Assembly: GCF_964204645.1 (NCBI RefSeq)
Contig: NC_134031.1
Span: forward strand, 14,593,307-14,657,306
Reading direction: 5' to 3'
DNA: 64,000 nt
Source of the DNA: Tubulanus polymorphus
Lineage: Eukaryota > Nemertea > Palaeonemertea > Tubulaniformes > Tubulanidae
In this document: positions 10,948-23,384 of the stretch, one piece after another
How positions within the stretch are numbered: position 1 is the first letter of the stretch
Layout: each line of letters begins with the position of its first letter
Notes under the pieces: model-generated
The model's database searches: none
Seen by the model: only the letters and a program-made list of their open reading frames with translations
What the model was told of the DNA's origin: nothing
Made by a program: the position numbers and the translations under genes

Positions 10948-13750
10948 TTAAATTTCGTCCTCGTTCAGTAACATGTTCGGAATTCCGTTTTTAATGTTGA
11001 ATTTTCGCCCGGATTCCGGACATACGAGTTGACCTTCTTTGATCTCAATCTGCCAGAAAAAAAAACGTAAGAAATGTAATAATGGAAACACAGCGATTTT
11101 CTAATACAGTGGAACCTCTTTACAATGAATTTCATGGGACCAGAAAATGTGTTCATTATAACCGATAGTTCGTTATATCCAGTTAGAAAACAATTAAATC
11201 GTCTAAATTGGGACAATATTTCATATTTGTTATATCCGATGAATCATTGTATCAGAGTTCGTCATAACGAGGTTCCACTCAATTTCGGGAATACTACAAG
11301 GTTTATGCCGAGAATGCTGAGAATATTGCAATTGTTTCAGTATTTTGTGAATATAATCAGGAATATATGGATGATAATTAAGGATTACACAAAAAACCCT
11401 AATCTAAAGAGTCTGAAATGACCCCTTTAGCTTTAGTAGATTATTTGACATTTCGACTCCATCTTAATAGACATGTTCAGGAATAATGAGACGAGACTGA
11501 TCAAGTGTTCGTGAAGATGACTTAATTAGGATTAAGTCGAAACGCTGAATAAACTAAATTAGCTCAAAGAAACATCTCAGACTATTTCTATTCTTAGTGC
11601 GGAATGTAATATTAACTTGACACCACAGACTTTGTGGTTATCAAAGGTTTTGTCGAAAAAATTCTAAAAATCTGAGGAAACATTCTCACTTCTAATAAAA
11701 CGTGGTGAGCTTTCTTTAAAAATTCCTCATTTGATTCGAGCGTTTCTGTGTCTGGGATGTCTTTAGGTAAATCCTGGTTGTGACCGACCTGAAAATAAAA
11801 GCCAGATTCAAGAATGATTAGGTGCATAACTAAAAAAGTGTTTATATTGAAAAAGAAACAACTAGGGGAGAGCAGAGAAGCAGGGTCCAGTTTCACGAAA
11901 AAGTCAATCTTCTGGTCGAATAGCTGAATTGGGTACTTCATGCTTTCAATGCGGAAAACAATTCAAACTTAACCGTTTTAAGCTTAAACCTTTTCAAAAA
12001 TAAAACCAGTTCCTGAGATAAAAATGGGCAGGTGTGGTGGGTGTGTTAAGGACACCAATCAAATCAAAACATATCAGACAAAATGTACTAACTAATTAAA
12101 TAACAGGGTCAACCCCTATTTCAATATCAAAGAAAAAACTGAAAACGATTTTTCTCTTCAAACTGGCTCTGGTTACGGGAGAGTCTGCAACTAAACTACG
12201 TACGCGCATACCTAATAGGGTTAGGGTTAGGTGAGGCTATATACAGGGTGTCTCAGAATATGTGTTACCCTTTGCCATAAGGTTACTCATTCATAAACTA
12301 TGATTTTAATTATTAATTTCGGGGGTGATTTTGGTAGACCAGGGGCCAGTTGCTCAAAAGTTGGTTAAAGATAACCGGCTGTTAAATACCGTAGTAATAA
12401 TGAAATTTCAATTGTCACCATATCAACTATCCACTGGTTAACTCTTACTAACTTTTGAGCAACCGGCCCCTGGATGTTTACTTGAGAATGAAATGTTGAA
12501 ATGCAAAAATAAGTCATGCATGACTGAACACTAGCATGTTTATGAATAGCCATTAAAATGGTGTCGAACCAAATTTGCGGATTGTTCTGTTGTGTATGTT
12601 TATTGTTAAATGACCACCTGCCTTTTGGGAAATGATTTAAAATCACAAAATCATTGAATTCCACTCCTTGTGATATTTTTCCTGGCGTGAAATGTAAAAA
12701 CTAAGAAATTCAAAAGACCATCAGCAGGAATCAAGGACTTAGCGTCTGGACTCTTGAAAGTAACAGATTTTGAGAAATACTGAATCTGATGTATCGAAAT
12801 TCAACGTTGAGCTTAACCCTGTGCATTGGTAAAATGGTGATGATAATGAACAAGTCCCAGAGAAGCTTAATAAGTCACCAGTACCAACAATTTTATTAAG
12901 TAGAAACCTGCTTCAGTTGATTTAATTTGTCTGGCCTCAAATTATGTGAAGTGAAAGCGGAAAATTTATCAATAAACGTACATAATGCAATAATCCTTAT
13001 TCCTTGTATTGGTTCGACTCCATTTTAAAGACCATTTAAAAACATGGTATGCTCACCCATGACTCATTTCTTGCATGTAAACATTCCATCCTTGAGTAAA
13101 CATCCAAGTCTACCAACCTACCCCAAAAAATATATATTTCAATTATAGTTAATGAATGAATAATCTTTAAGCTATGGTAACACATTTTCTGAGACACCCG
13201 GTATAAATCAACTCATCTAGCTTGTCATTGTGTGCTGTGGCTTAATTGGTAAAGAAATGGACTATTTTTTCGTTTGGTTTCGAATCTCAAGATTCCAAGT
13301 CAGAATTCTAGTGTATTGTAGCGCTAACCGTACTCTGTAATGGCAGCTTTTGTGCTCCGTTTACAGACCTGGTAACCATAGCCACATCATTTTTCTTTGA
13401 TCTTGGGGTTGAATATTTGAATGGACCGTGATTTTGAAAAGGGCATGTTTGTAAGTACCTGTTCTGCTGCTTGAGAAAGTGCACTCCAGTCTAATTTTGG
13501 GATCATTCTGGCGATGAATTCTGGATTGAAATCTTCCTCTTTCACGCTGACGTCAGACGCCTGAAATGAGATTACGCCTGTTGGTCAATAAAAATAATGA
13601 AAATCATGAATTGGAATTGATTCTTCACCACACGTTTTTCTGAGGAAATGTTTGAATGTTGATCGCACTTACGATAATTCCGAGAGGGTAACCTTTAGTA
13701 ACACCTTTAATTATGTTCGAGGTCAACATGTTGTGAGTTAAAAGCTTCAT
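10948..13750 (-). CDS. TRMT112: tRNA methyltransferase activator subunit TRMT112 (4 exons)
   Basis: Exons on the minus strand: 13750-13673, 13560-13459, 11788-11690 and 11049-10948, all phase 0 with GT-AG junctions, giving 126 aa (the human protein is about 125 aa). Visible family landmarks are MKLLTHNML at the N terminus, FNPEFIARMIPKLDWSAL in the middle, FLKKAHHVLLE, and the C-terminal CPESGRKF plus GIPNMLL. TRMT112 is the small obligate partner that stabilises several SAM-dependent methyltransferases (for tRNA, rRNA and the release factor eRF1) in cytoplasm and nucleus. The 1.7-kb intron between exons 2 and 3 holds several MITE fragments. It is head-to-head with CFAP157, with start codons 548 bp apart. 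Identification is very secure. Confidence 0.96.
11107..11279. mobile_element. MITE with CAGTGGAACCTC ends, copy 1
   Basis: Begins CAGTGGAACCTCTTTACAAT and ends GTCATAACGAGGTTCCACT. The interior has TTCATTATAACCGATAGTTCG. A related degraded copy is at 48848-49012. The ends resemble pogo/Tigger-type Tc1-mariner relatives. It lies in the small intron/3' part of TRMT112, immediately upstream of its last exon. Confidence 0.65.
11881..12016. mobile_element. Hairpin MITE, TTTCACGAAA family, degraded copy
   Basis: Starts CAGGGTCCAGTTTCACGAAA and ends near AAACCAGTTCCTGAG. It shares the internal TACTTCATGCTTTCAATGCGG block with the better copy at 41431-41563. Located in TRMT112 intron 2. Confidence 0.6.
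12339..12473. mobile_element. Hairpin MITE, TTGCTCAAAAGTT family
   Basis: Left end CCAGGGGCCAGTTGCTCAAA, right end TTTTGAGCAACCGGCCCCTG. The arms are about 28 bp and continue into GTTGGTTAA and TTAACTCTTACTAAC. A degraded relative is near 49100-49215. Located in TRMT112 intron 2. Confidence 0.8.
13222..13300 (+). repeat. tRNA-like (SINE head) remnant
   Basis: TGGCTTAATTGGTA resembles an internal pol III A box and TTTCGAATCTC resembles a B box with an inserted T. The arms do not fold into a complete tRNA, so this is read as a degenerate SINE head, not a functional tRNA. Confidence 0.3.
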
Positions 13751-14298
13751 TTCGAAGAGAAACTGTAAGAATCTGTGAGTTATAACAGAAAACACGATCT
13801 TTTCAGAACCCGGAAATGAATTTACTTCCGGGTGTGTACCGTATAAAAACCTCAGTAAAATAAATTAAAAAATATTCAAATAACAAAGTATTCTCTTTAA
13901 ATTAAAGACGTTTTTAGAAGTGAAATATGTTGAATCATATTATAGAATATGAAATTCGTACTGGTTTTATTCAAAATAGTTTAAAATTTAAAGTTGTAAG
14001 GTTTTATTGGCATCGTGTAATTGACGCAACAGTTTGTTGACAGCGTCTTGACAACAAGCAGTACTGAAATCAGCTTCATCTAGGGCTCTAAATACTGCAG
14101 TATTTCGTGCTGAGCCAGTTTGATAACAGTTTTACCCATTCATAGACCAGGTAATTGCGGTTTGTTTTACTGGTTCGATATTTCGAAACGGATTTCAATC
14201 ATTTAAGCACTTAATTTCTCATCATCATCCTGCTGCTAACTTACTTCATTCAGTCTTCATGCATTCCGTTCCGTTCCAGTTAATTATCCTCTGCAAGC
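13751..14298. promoter_or_regulatory. Shared intergenic promoter between TRMT112 and CFAP157
   Basis: A 548-bp interval separates two divergently transcribed start codons, so it must contain both core promoters and both 5' UTRs. No clear TATA box is seen at the expected positions. TGTTGAC at 14035-14041 fits the loose forkhead consensus TRTTKRY, of interest because CFAP157 is reported as a FOXJ1 target in vertebrates; a 7-base match is weak evidence. Confidence 0.5.
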
Positions 14299-17200
14299 AT
14301 GCCTCCGAAAAAGAAGAGCGGTAAGAAGAAGAAAAAGAGCGGAAAGAAATCTGCCAAGTCGACGACCTCGGCCCCACCCGCCGAGACCCTGTCTGAACTC
14401 GGCAAAGAGTTTTATCTGATACAAATCAGAGATTTAGAAAACAGATTGGCAAGGTGAGTAAAAAAGTCTTCATTTTACATCACTGGATTTTCTAAACTCT
14501 GAATTATAGATGTAAGTCCAAAGTTGAAATCCAAACAGTCAATGAGGTTGACAGGCCTCAACTCTTCAGAAGGTTAGATTTAAGACCGGGCTAACTAACA
14601 CTCATGTAAGCCAAGACCAGTCTTAAGATTTAAGGCCACTTTGGTTGGGTGAAGACATAACTGTAACTGGGCTATTCTGTTTGGTTGAATCAGGGAGGTG
14701 GGAGTCACTTCCGCCTCCCTGGATGAATAGAGGCTAATCTAGAAGACCTATATGAATTATTATCAAATATTTTTGTTTTAATTCGTTGTCAGATATCAAC
14801 GGAAATGCGATGAATTGGAAATCGGCAATTCTAAATTCAAAGAGCAATACGACCAGATGGGTCAGGATAAAAAAGAGATCGTGTCGTTCCTGAAGAAATC
14901 GTTGGAACAACGAGGCGATGAGATCGCCGATTTAAACGATCGTTTAATCGGGCTGCAACAAGCGAAAGACGCGGAGAAAGAGATGTACGAACAACAGTTA
15001 CAGCAGTTGAGAACAGAATTCCAGGAAACAAAAGATCAATTGACATCAGAAAATATGATTCTTGGTAAGATTCTTGTTTTTTGGCTTTACGTCGCATGGA
15101 TCTTGGTTTCCCAAGACTAAACCCTATTGGATTGTTTATTTTTACCTCATGACGGGACGGCCTTTGAAGTGTTGCCCGCACACTGTTAGCAGCCAGCAGG
15201 AATCAAACCCTCTTGTCACTCACATAACCAAAGTCAATTGGTTTAATGTTTTTGAGAAGAATTTGAAATTTCTTTTTTTAGGAAAATCTATAATTGCAAT
15301 TTATCTTAGCCACCTGTAAACTTTTACTTAGCCTAATATTGATTACCTTGGTCTGGTTTTATAGACTGATATTACCTTTAACCCGGGGGCTAACTCAATT
15401 GATAATGAATGAGTTAGCCCCCAGGCTAAAAGTAGTACCAGCCTATAAAACTGGCCTGAGTCCAAATGTTTTAAACTACAATTTCATCAGTTCACATTCA
15501 TCTTATACAGTTGCAAAGCGCACTGATTACAATTTGTGGGATGTATTTGCTATATAAGAAAATAGATTACCAGATATCATCACTATTAAGATTATTAGCG
15601 GCCTATAATAACAGTAACAGTATTTATTTCACCAAAAGAGTAGTTACATGCGTAGAATAATTATAGTTTAACACATATGGAAAAGTCACTTGGTGTCAGA
15701 CATCTGGCCAAAAACCGCTCTAGTGACTATGGCGGACCTAGGATAGGATACAGTTCAATAAGTTATTAATTCTAATTTTACGAAAAGCAACTATCGATGA
15801 TTAAAATAACAATGACCAAAAATAGTCTAGAAATAAAGACTGAAATATAATGAGGTATCAAATTTGCCGCTAGGAATAAGCTACTTATTGCTAAGGAATA
15901 AAAACATCCATGTCTATGAAACAGAAATTTCCCTTGTACTAAATTCGATCCCTGGGATTAGTGATTTGATACCAGGGAATACCCTTATTCCATGTCTATG
16001 AAACTGGCCCCTGGTAAATAATGCTTGAGAATCAACACGATTTTCTGTTCTGTTTGCTCAGGTGGAAAATTGGCCTCGTTGGAAGAGTTTAAAGTGCAAA
16101 AGGAAGATTTGATGGCGAAATTCGCTCAGATGGAAGAACAATTAAAACGACAAGAGGAAGAACATAAAGAAGTGATTTATAATCTCGAGCGGAAACAAGT
16201 CGTCGATAAAGACAGGTATTTTACACTAAAAACAGCTAGTTCTTTTCCCACACTTTATTAATCTGATTATGGAACTGCTTTCTGGTTCAACCAAATTGGC
16301 AACAGATTTAGATCCTTTTAGCCTGAGTATACAAGACATTTTGGTTTCGTGACTTTCATGGCAAAATGAATGAGCTCCAGCAATTATTAGGACAAAAAAT
16401 TTGAGTTTCATTTTCATGAAACTGAACCCTATTGTTGATTTCAAATATCTCGTAATTTTAGGTTAGGCCTAAATACCGTAGACGTATCCAAGGGGAAGGG
16501 TAGGGGGTGTGCACCCCCTTTCAAAGTGTCACGTTGACCAGAAATTTTAGGGCAAAATGAAATGTAAAAACTGATATCTAAAAAAGTATAAATTCATGAA
16601 CTTGTTCCCTGTATAACCATTAATGAGTTAATGTTTTCCGAGGAGCTTTCTTTGGGGTGCCCTTTAAGTTAAATAATATGCCCTATTTTGCCGGTGCACC
16701 CCTCCCTGTTTTTTGTCTAGATCCACCCTGAAAAAGATTTAAATCCGGGCCTTGATATTGAGGCTTTGTCGTTAAGAAAAACCTTCTTTTGATGGTCAAA
16801 ATCTTTGGGAAATCGTCTAAAACAATTAACAAATCCGTTGTGTCTAAGAGAGGAATTGTTCTAATTGATTTATTGTGTTTGTGATGAACAGATTGAAGAA
16901 GGAAATGGTGATGAGAGTGAATCAGGTGGCCGCCGAATTCAGAAAAGTATCCAACAAACAAATGGCCGAAACGACGAAGCGTACGATCCGCGAAAACGTG
17001 TCGATCAACGCGCAACTGACAAAAATGTCCGACAAAACGATGGAACTAATTCAGGAAAACGACGAAATACGCGAAAAAGACAAAAAAGAACGCCAACAAA
17101 TCGAAATGCTCGAAGCAAACGAGAAAGAGCTGGCGAAAAAGAATCACAGCAATCAGAAAATCATTCGAATGTTGACGGAGAAGTGTAAGAATCAGGAGGC

Positions 17201-20200
17201 GATGTTAGCGGAATACGAGCTGCGCGAGCAAGAATATCAGGAGTTAGACACAGAGGCGGAGTTACTACGACAACAAGTAGATTCTACCAGGTACAACGCG
17301 CTTTAGATATTAATGATGATAATGAATTTATAGCATGACAACCCTCAATACTCTCATTGAGACTCTGATCGGGAATCGATCTAGAAAATGGAAAATCCGA
17401 CATTCCGAATAAAGGAATCAGAAATGCTTTATTGAGCTAGTTTATTTCAATATTTGGACTATATATTCTGGTAATCATCTTCAGGAATACTGGGAATTAT
17501 AGTTTTCCTGAAGATGGCTATTAGGATATAGTAGAAAGTTCAAGGAAACATTTTGGGACTCTTTTTGTCTCATAGTGCAGGGATTTTATATTATCTCTAC
17601 AAGTACTCCGAGCGTTTTATCAATGTTTAATCACGAATTGCCCTGAAAATGGTTTCCTTTTGAAAAATGATTATTTCGTCTTTCTTGTTGTAGAGATGAA
17701 ATTCAACTGTTAGCGAAAGAGAACGAACAATTAGAAGGTGATTACAAATCAACGCGATCGAAATTGCACGGTGAACAAAAAAGCAAACGCAAAGTGGAGA
17801 AAATTCTCTCGGATTTGTCGGCCGCTCTGAAAAACTCTTTACAGGTAAATATATCAACTAATAACTTGAATTGATGTTTAGATCTCAGTGTAGAGTTAAC
17901 AAATAAGAACCAGCAGTAGATATATAGAAAAGTTTATTATTAGTTTTGGGGTAACTTCAATCTGATCCTCAGTGAGAATTAAGCAAAAAAATATCAGCAT
18001 CCGGATTCAGGATTTATGCGCTGAGGAGGTGACCAACACACCCATGCGCTCAACAAGAAAGGCATCCACTGGACGAGTGTTCAGCTAGTATTCTATATAT
18101 ACTTCTTCTGAGTATATCAACTAATGATCAGACTGGGTGGAGGAGGGGGCATTTCAGAAAATTTGAGACTAACGGATTTTTTGTGTTGATTTTTAGACGA
18201 CCCCCGTTGAGGATCAGATCGAACACGAGGAAGCTGAAAAACGTGATAATCTATTGGAGAATATGTTGATAATACTGAATAGCGCGGCAGCTCTCGGTAT
18301 CGGTCCGACACCCGGGGAGTTCCACGAGATACGACAACGACGCAGCGCTAGTTCCGTACCGGGCAGCGGTAAAGGATTACGCAAGGGGTAAGTCAACGAT
18401 CGCGAGTTCGCCAATCCTGGGGCTAAGACTTAAGACTCGTCCAAGAGACCGTCTATAGCCGATCGTACAACTTAAGACCAGTCTAAACTCATTTTGGTTC
18501 TATAACCAATCTTACAACTTGAGACCAGTCTAAGCTCATTTTAGTTCTATAACCAATCTAACAACTTGAGACCAGTCTAAGCTCATTTTGGTTCTATAGC
18601 CAATCTAACAACTTGAGACCAGTCTAAGCTCATTTTGATTCTTTAACCAATCTTACAACGTGCATCCTACCTTGACAGGGATTCGAAATTGATGGCATCG
18701 CTACACTCAGCCACGGCATGAACCCCTGCCACACTAGACTGAGTGCCAAGTACATGTGCAGCTTAGCCACACGAAAACTTGCGGCACCAATCAGATTGCT
18801 CGTTGTATAATCACTGAGGAAAATATCAAGGAAGAACTATAGATGGGAAAACCCTGGCTAAAACAAAACAGGATTTCTGATTAGTTAATAATGACATCAT
18901 CTAAGCTGCGCGTGGAGCTGCGCACTCGGTCTAGTGTGGCATGGTTTTGTACCGTGGCAATCTCGATGCCATCAGGTTCGAATCCCTACCGGGGGAGGAT
19001 GACAACTTGAGACTAGTCTAAACTCATTTTGGTTCTATTGCCAATCTAACAACTTTAGACCAGTCTTGAGATTTATGACTACTTTTGGACTTAAGCCACG
19101 ACTCTGAAACCGGGCCCTGAGCTAGACCCAAATATTTTGTTATATTTCCCTAGCCACCATAAGTTAGAGACCGCATTCTTTTTGTTCCACAAGTATCACT
19201 AACACCAGCAATGAGTCTCTCAACAATACTCACAGCTGAAAAGCTGTAAATGTTAATAAATTAGGGACTTAAATTGTTACAAAATAGGCCTACTGCAATT
19301 ATTGAACTGGATTCTGCTTTTCAAATTTTGAGAGGCATTATACATACAGATTCAGTTGCGCAGTCGCGATTTAAAAGTCTAAAAATGATCTTAAATCATG
19401 AAACTGATCTTAATACTAAAGAAATTATACCTTGTTTCTTCTAATTGGCCGGGTCACTTCAGAAAACTGCAATGAAATTTGTAATTTAGTTCATTTCTAT
19501 AAGTGCCTGGTCATTGGTTATTGTTAACCTGATCATGATTTCAAAACGAGTAGTGTACTGGGTAGATAGGCGGCTGATCAACTTTTAAGCTCAGCAAAAA
19601 TGAGAAACGAGGTATCAATTCTATGAACAAACTATGGAGCAAAAACCTAAATGAGCTTCAACTGGAAATGACTCTAGAAAAGTTTTTTAATTGCTGAAAT
19701 AATGTTTCGATACTTTATTACAGAGAACAGCCGCTATCTCCGATCTGTCGTACTCCACGCGGCACGGAGCCTCACTATCAACTCGGCGATCTCGGTTTGA
19801 TCCCTCGTCCCAACGATCGAATTCCCACCAGTATCGATAAAGTTCAAAAATCGGTCGCCGGGCAACATCTAGGGTCGTTGAAACGGGTTTTAACGAAATC
19901 TGTCGCAATTCAGACGGTCAGCTCACCGAAGGTTAGTCGAAAACTCCTCCAATCAAGCATGTTCACGAAAAAGAATTGATATCAAATTTTTGAAATGCAG
20001 TCTACTCTTGATTATCCGCCAACAAGAATTGGACAAGGTTGATTTTGGATAATCAAGTTTGGCAAATAGGCCTAACTGAATTCAACTCGATAGAAAAAAA
20101 ATTGATTAGTCAAATAATGTAAGTTTACGGATCAAGTGCATAATTCAAACCTATAATTCCCTGTGTATTAATAGTAAGTGAAACAACAAACAAATAGGGC

Positions 20201-21169
20201 TGTACATTAGATTTTGTTTGAAAAATAATTCATTGGCGGATAATTGCGGAAATATACTATGGGAAAAACACTTATGGAATTAAGATGCCGTGGCCGATGG
20301 CGGTAAGCTAATTTGGCAAATAATCGAACATGAATTACGTTAGGGAAATCTGTACATGGGCATTTTACCGCGGATAGCGAGAATGGCGGTTAGTTGGAGG
20401 GCAGATAATTGAGGGTAGACTGTACTTGAAGTAGTTCTTACATATTCAGTGAATATTCACTGCCGCTCATTGCGTCGTATTTGTGACGTTAATTATATTG
20501 ACGACTTAAGCTTGGTAAATTGAATTGGAATAACAAATTCAGTCATGTGAATGATGATTTAACTGAGTTTGATTGCAGCTACTTGTGTTTGTACTGTATG
20601 AAAGACTCAACCATTTAAAGCTGAAACTGGACTAAACTGGAGACCCAGTTCCTGATGACTGTGGATCGCTGGGTCCAATTCAACAGTTCAAAAAGACTGA
20701 TTGTACTGACAGGGTCCAATCTAAGCACTTGTCCGATTGCCCGGGACAAGTATATTCTCATTAGGGCAAGTAGATTATCACTTGTCCACCACGCTAGTGT
20801 AATTTTATGTCTCATAGCTTTTTTCCAACTCGATACAATGGTTGATTGTGCCGCCAGTCGGACTGCCTGTGTAGGGCAAGTAGATTATTGAGGGCGCTAG
20901 TAAAATTTCAGATATGCTTGCTCCTGGGCTTTCATTCCTTAGATTGGACCCTGCTGTATATTGAATATATTTGAATGTTTCAGGCTCTAATCTACCGGTA
21001 ATATATAAATCTGATTGTAATGTTTCAGGCTTTGTTCTACGCTGATATGTTGTTGAGTAAAGCGCCGCTGAAAACGCAAACTGCAATCATCCACGAGCTC
21101 CATCAGACTCAACCGCGCAGTAGCAAGATGGCCGGCAAGAAACATTTATATGGAAAACTACTCACATAA
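14299..21169 (+). CDS. CFAP157: Cilia and flagella associated protein 157 (8 exons)
   Basis: Exons: 14299-14453, 14793-15064, 16062-16215, 16892-17290, 17694-17844, 18197-18387, 19724-19931 and 21029-21169. All junctions keep phase, giving 556 aa (human about 520). A Lys-rich start (MPPKKKSGKKKKK) precedes the family signature FYLIQIRDLENRLARYQRK. Next come FLKKSLEQRGDEIADLNDR, EFQETKDQLTSENMILGGKL and long coiled coils to about residue 370. The C-terminal tail has YQLGDLGLIPRP, also conserved in the family. CFAP157 acts at basal bodies and axonemes of motile cilia and in mouse is needed for normal sperm tails. Introns carry MITEs, including a nested tRNA-like insertion in intron 6. It converges on the TTC28-like gene. 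Confidence 0.95.
15350..15457. mobile_element. Hairpin MITE, TTTATAGACTGGTATTACC family
   Basis: Left arm GGTCTGGTTTTATAGACTG then CCTTTAACCCGGGGGCTAAC; right arm GTTAGCCCCCAGGCTAAAAG then CTATAAAACTGGCC. Other copies are at 29100-29216, 55215-55320 and 55443-55547. Located in CFAP157 intron 2. Confidence 0.8.
16480..16735. mobile_element. MITE-like element with GATCCA / GTGCACCCCC ends
   Basis: Runs from GTATCCAAGGGGAAGGGTAG and GGGGTGTGCACCCCCTT to TGCACCCCTCCC and CTAGATCCACCCTG. A similar layout is seen at 35930-36235. Non-coding; located in CFAP157 intron 3. Confidence 0.55.
18413..19118 (-). mobile_element. Hairpin MITE expanded into an internal tandem array, with a nested insertion
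   Basis: The outer ends match the family seen intact at 30745-30890 (CCTGGGGCTAAGACTTAAGA on the left, CCACGACTCTGAAACCGGGC on the right). Between them, the unit CAACTTGAGACCAGTCTAAG plus CTCATTTTGGTTCTATAACC is repeated about four times at about 59-bp spacing. A tRNA-like fold-back (18661-19005) interrupts the array. Located in CFAP157 intron 6. Confidence 0.75.
18661..19005. mobile_element. Fold-back element with tRNA-like ends
   Basis: The left arm carries GGGATTCGAAATTGATGGCA then CCACACTAGACTGAGTG. The right arm is its inverse, with CGGTCTAGTGTGGCATGG then TCTCGATGCCATC and GGTTCGAATCCCTACCG. The terminal GGTTCGAATCCC is a pol III B-box match. It sits inside the MITE array at 18413-19118, whose unit resumes directly after it. 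Confidence 0.65.
19998..20422. mobile_element. Inverted-repeat element, pogo/Tigger-like ends, about 425 bp
   Basis: Left end CAGTCTACTCTTGATTATCC; right end GGGCAGATAATTGAGGGTAG followed by ACTG. The inverted repeats are about 24 bp and imperfect. The interior has several GGCGGATAATTG-like subrepeats and no coding potential. Located in CFAP157 intron 7. Confidence 0.7.
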
Positions 21170-21627
21170 ACCCGATATGCAGGAGTGTGATTCACCAACA
21201 GCAGACAGTTTAAAATATATGAATTGTTTCACAAAAATGTTTTCAATCAGGAATGATAGACATATTTCTAGAGACTGATATTTCAAAGATGCAGGATCTA
21301 CAGTATCACAGGTTTCAGTTTAATTAAAGAGAGGTTCTCATGAACTGACGACTGTTGTATTGGTGTCTGCAAATCTCTCATAAACTTTCTTTTAAATCAT
21401 ATGAATTTATAGTTGATTTAGTAAGTACTTATTGAAATGGTGCTCATTTCTTTAAAATTCCGTCCATGTAGAAAAGATAAAACTGTTTATCTAAAATTCT
21501 AAAATCAATGTTTTCGATGAAAAATATTTTCTGTAAGCGTCCACAGATTTAAATTGTTTACTGTATGTTTTAGAGATGAGTTGTTAAAGATGTTTTGTAT
21601 TTATTAAAATGAATGATTTTAAAATCG

Positions 21628-21633
21628 AATAAA
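21628..21633 (+). other. Polyadenylation signal of CFAP157
   Basis: AATAAA about 460 bases after the CFAP157 stop codon, the first clear signal downstream. Confidence 0.6.
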
Positions 21634-23384
21634 TCTCACAAAAACTGAAAACTAATTCGTTGATTGTATCTTCCCATTCTCTACAGAACAGCAGTTGCTC
21701 TTAAGATACAGGTTTATCTGAAAAGTTTTGTCTCACCATTTGTATTTGTGATACTCAGTGTTGATAAACAAAAGCCAAGCACTAACTTGTCCTAGTACAT
21801 GAGTAATGCAAGTGAAATGTATTGGTTCCAGAGAGACACAAGGAAAGCGCAAACTACCGTACTGTGTTTATTCTACTACAATCTATGTGGATACAGTAAT
21901 GACAATTGGAATTGTGCGTTTCTATCATGTTGCGATGTATCATCTTACATGGATAGGCGAAAAGGTAAGGAAGTCGGAAAAATGATTTAGTTTTTGTCCC
22001 CATAGTTCCCACAGTTACATGAATTAAAAACTCCCAAGTATTTCATACGTGATTTTTCAATTTTCCCAAATGGAAAATCGGGCCTTCATATGAACAGATA
22101 TTATCATACTACAGTCAACACTTTAGTGGTGACCCACTGATGAATGCAATTTTCAAGAAAAATTGCTGGAGAAAATTGCCCTTGGCCGATGCAATATGTG
22201 AAATGTACCAGGTAAATGAATTACCCAAATATTTCCCTGATTAGAGCAAAATCTCTGAAATTCCCAAATATTTCCACACTGGGAATATTACTTTAAAATC
22301 ATCAAGTTTTTCCCAATTTTCCTGTACTGTAGGAACCATGTGTTCCGAGTTACAAGTAAATTATCAGAATTATGCATGTCCCAAAGCGAGGTTTACTGTA
22401 TTCATCCCCGGCATGAACAGTCGACTATAATTGACTTCCAGCTCCTCTACTGCTCCGCACTGCTCAGTGCAGCATGTCCTCTGGCCTGACACAGCTCTGT
22501 TTAACAGAAATTTATCTTCGGAACAAGACAGCTAAGATAAAATATGCAAGATTAGTAAATTCTATTCATCACAGAAATTACGTTTATTCAGCAGTAACTA
22601 CATGTATTTAGATACGTATAAAAATCTGTACATTTTAGAGAAAACGAAGTAGAAACATGTAAGAAATATCACAGTCAAAATATAATTCACAAACAGCAGA
22701 AAAATATCAAAACAGATAAATAACAATAATCTAAACGCTTTGATCACAGCAACAACTTCTAAACATTCATAACTATTGAGCTTTATGATTAACTCTGTCA
22801 ATTCCACAGTTTGAGTTGAATATTCAAAGTTAACAATTCAAAAAGATCTTCTCATAACTGATTCTTTCTAAGGCAAGATTTTAACAGAAATAGACAAACT
22901 CTAACCTTTCATTTGAAACAAGATTGAACTCTGATTCTATGGTTGAGGTCGAACTGACGCCAATTCCAACTAATAGTGTAAACTTTGAGATTGAAATCTG
23001 GTCATTAAAACAGTTCCTTTTCCAAGGCTAAAAACTGTTGATAGCTTGTTTCTCCTTTCTGCTGAGCATAAAAGTTGACCAGGCCAGCCACCTATCTACC
23101 CTGTACATTACTATTTTTTATAAATCACGATCAAGCTAACAATAAACAGACCTGGCAGGGACTTCATAGAAATGAACTGATTACAACCTCTATCACAGTT
23201 TCAAATTGCCCCGACTGAGGAGAAACAAGGTATCCTTTTTTTCAGTCTTATAAATGCAAGGCTACAAAGCGGCTGTTTTTTTAGCATTATTTCTATCCCC
23301 AAGTACATAGAGAAAGCGTCATATCTATAAACAATAACAATAAACAATCAATTTTATAAATTAGAAAAATCTTCGGAAATCGAA
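21634..23384. other. Convergent intergenic region between CFAP157 and the TTC28-like gene
   Basis: No coding exon seen on either strand. It must hold the 3' UTR of the TTC28-like gene. AATAAA on the minus strand near 22582-22587 is a candidate polyadenylation signal, about 985 bases after the stop. Confidence 0.5.
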
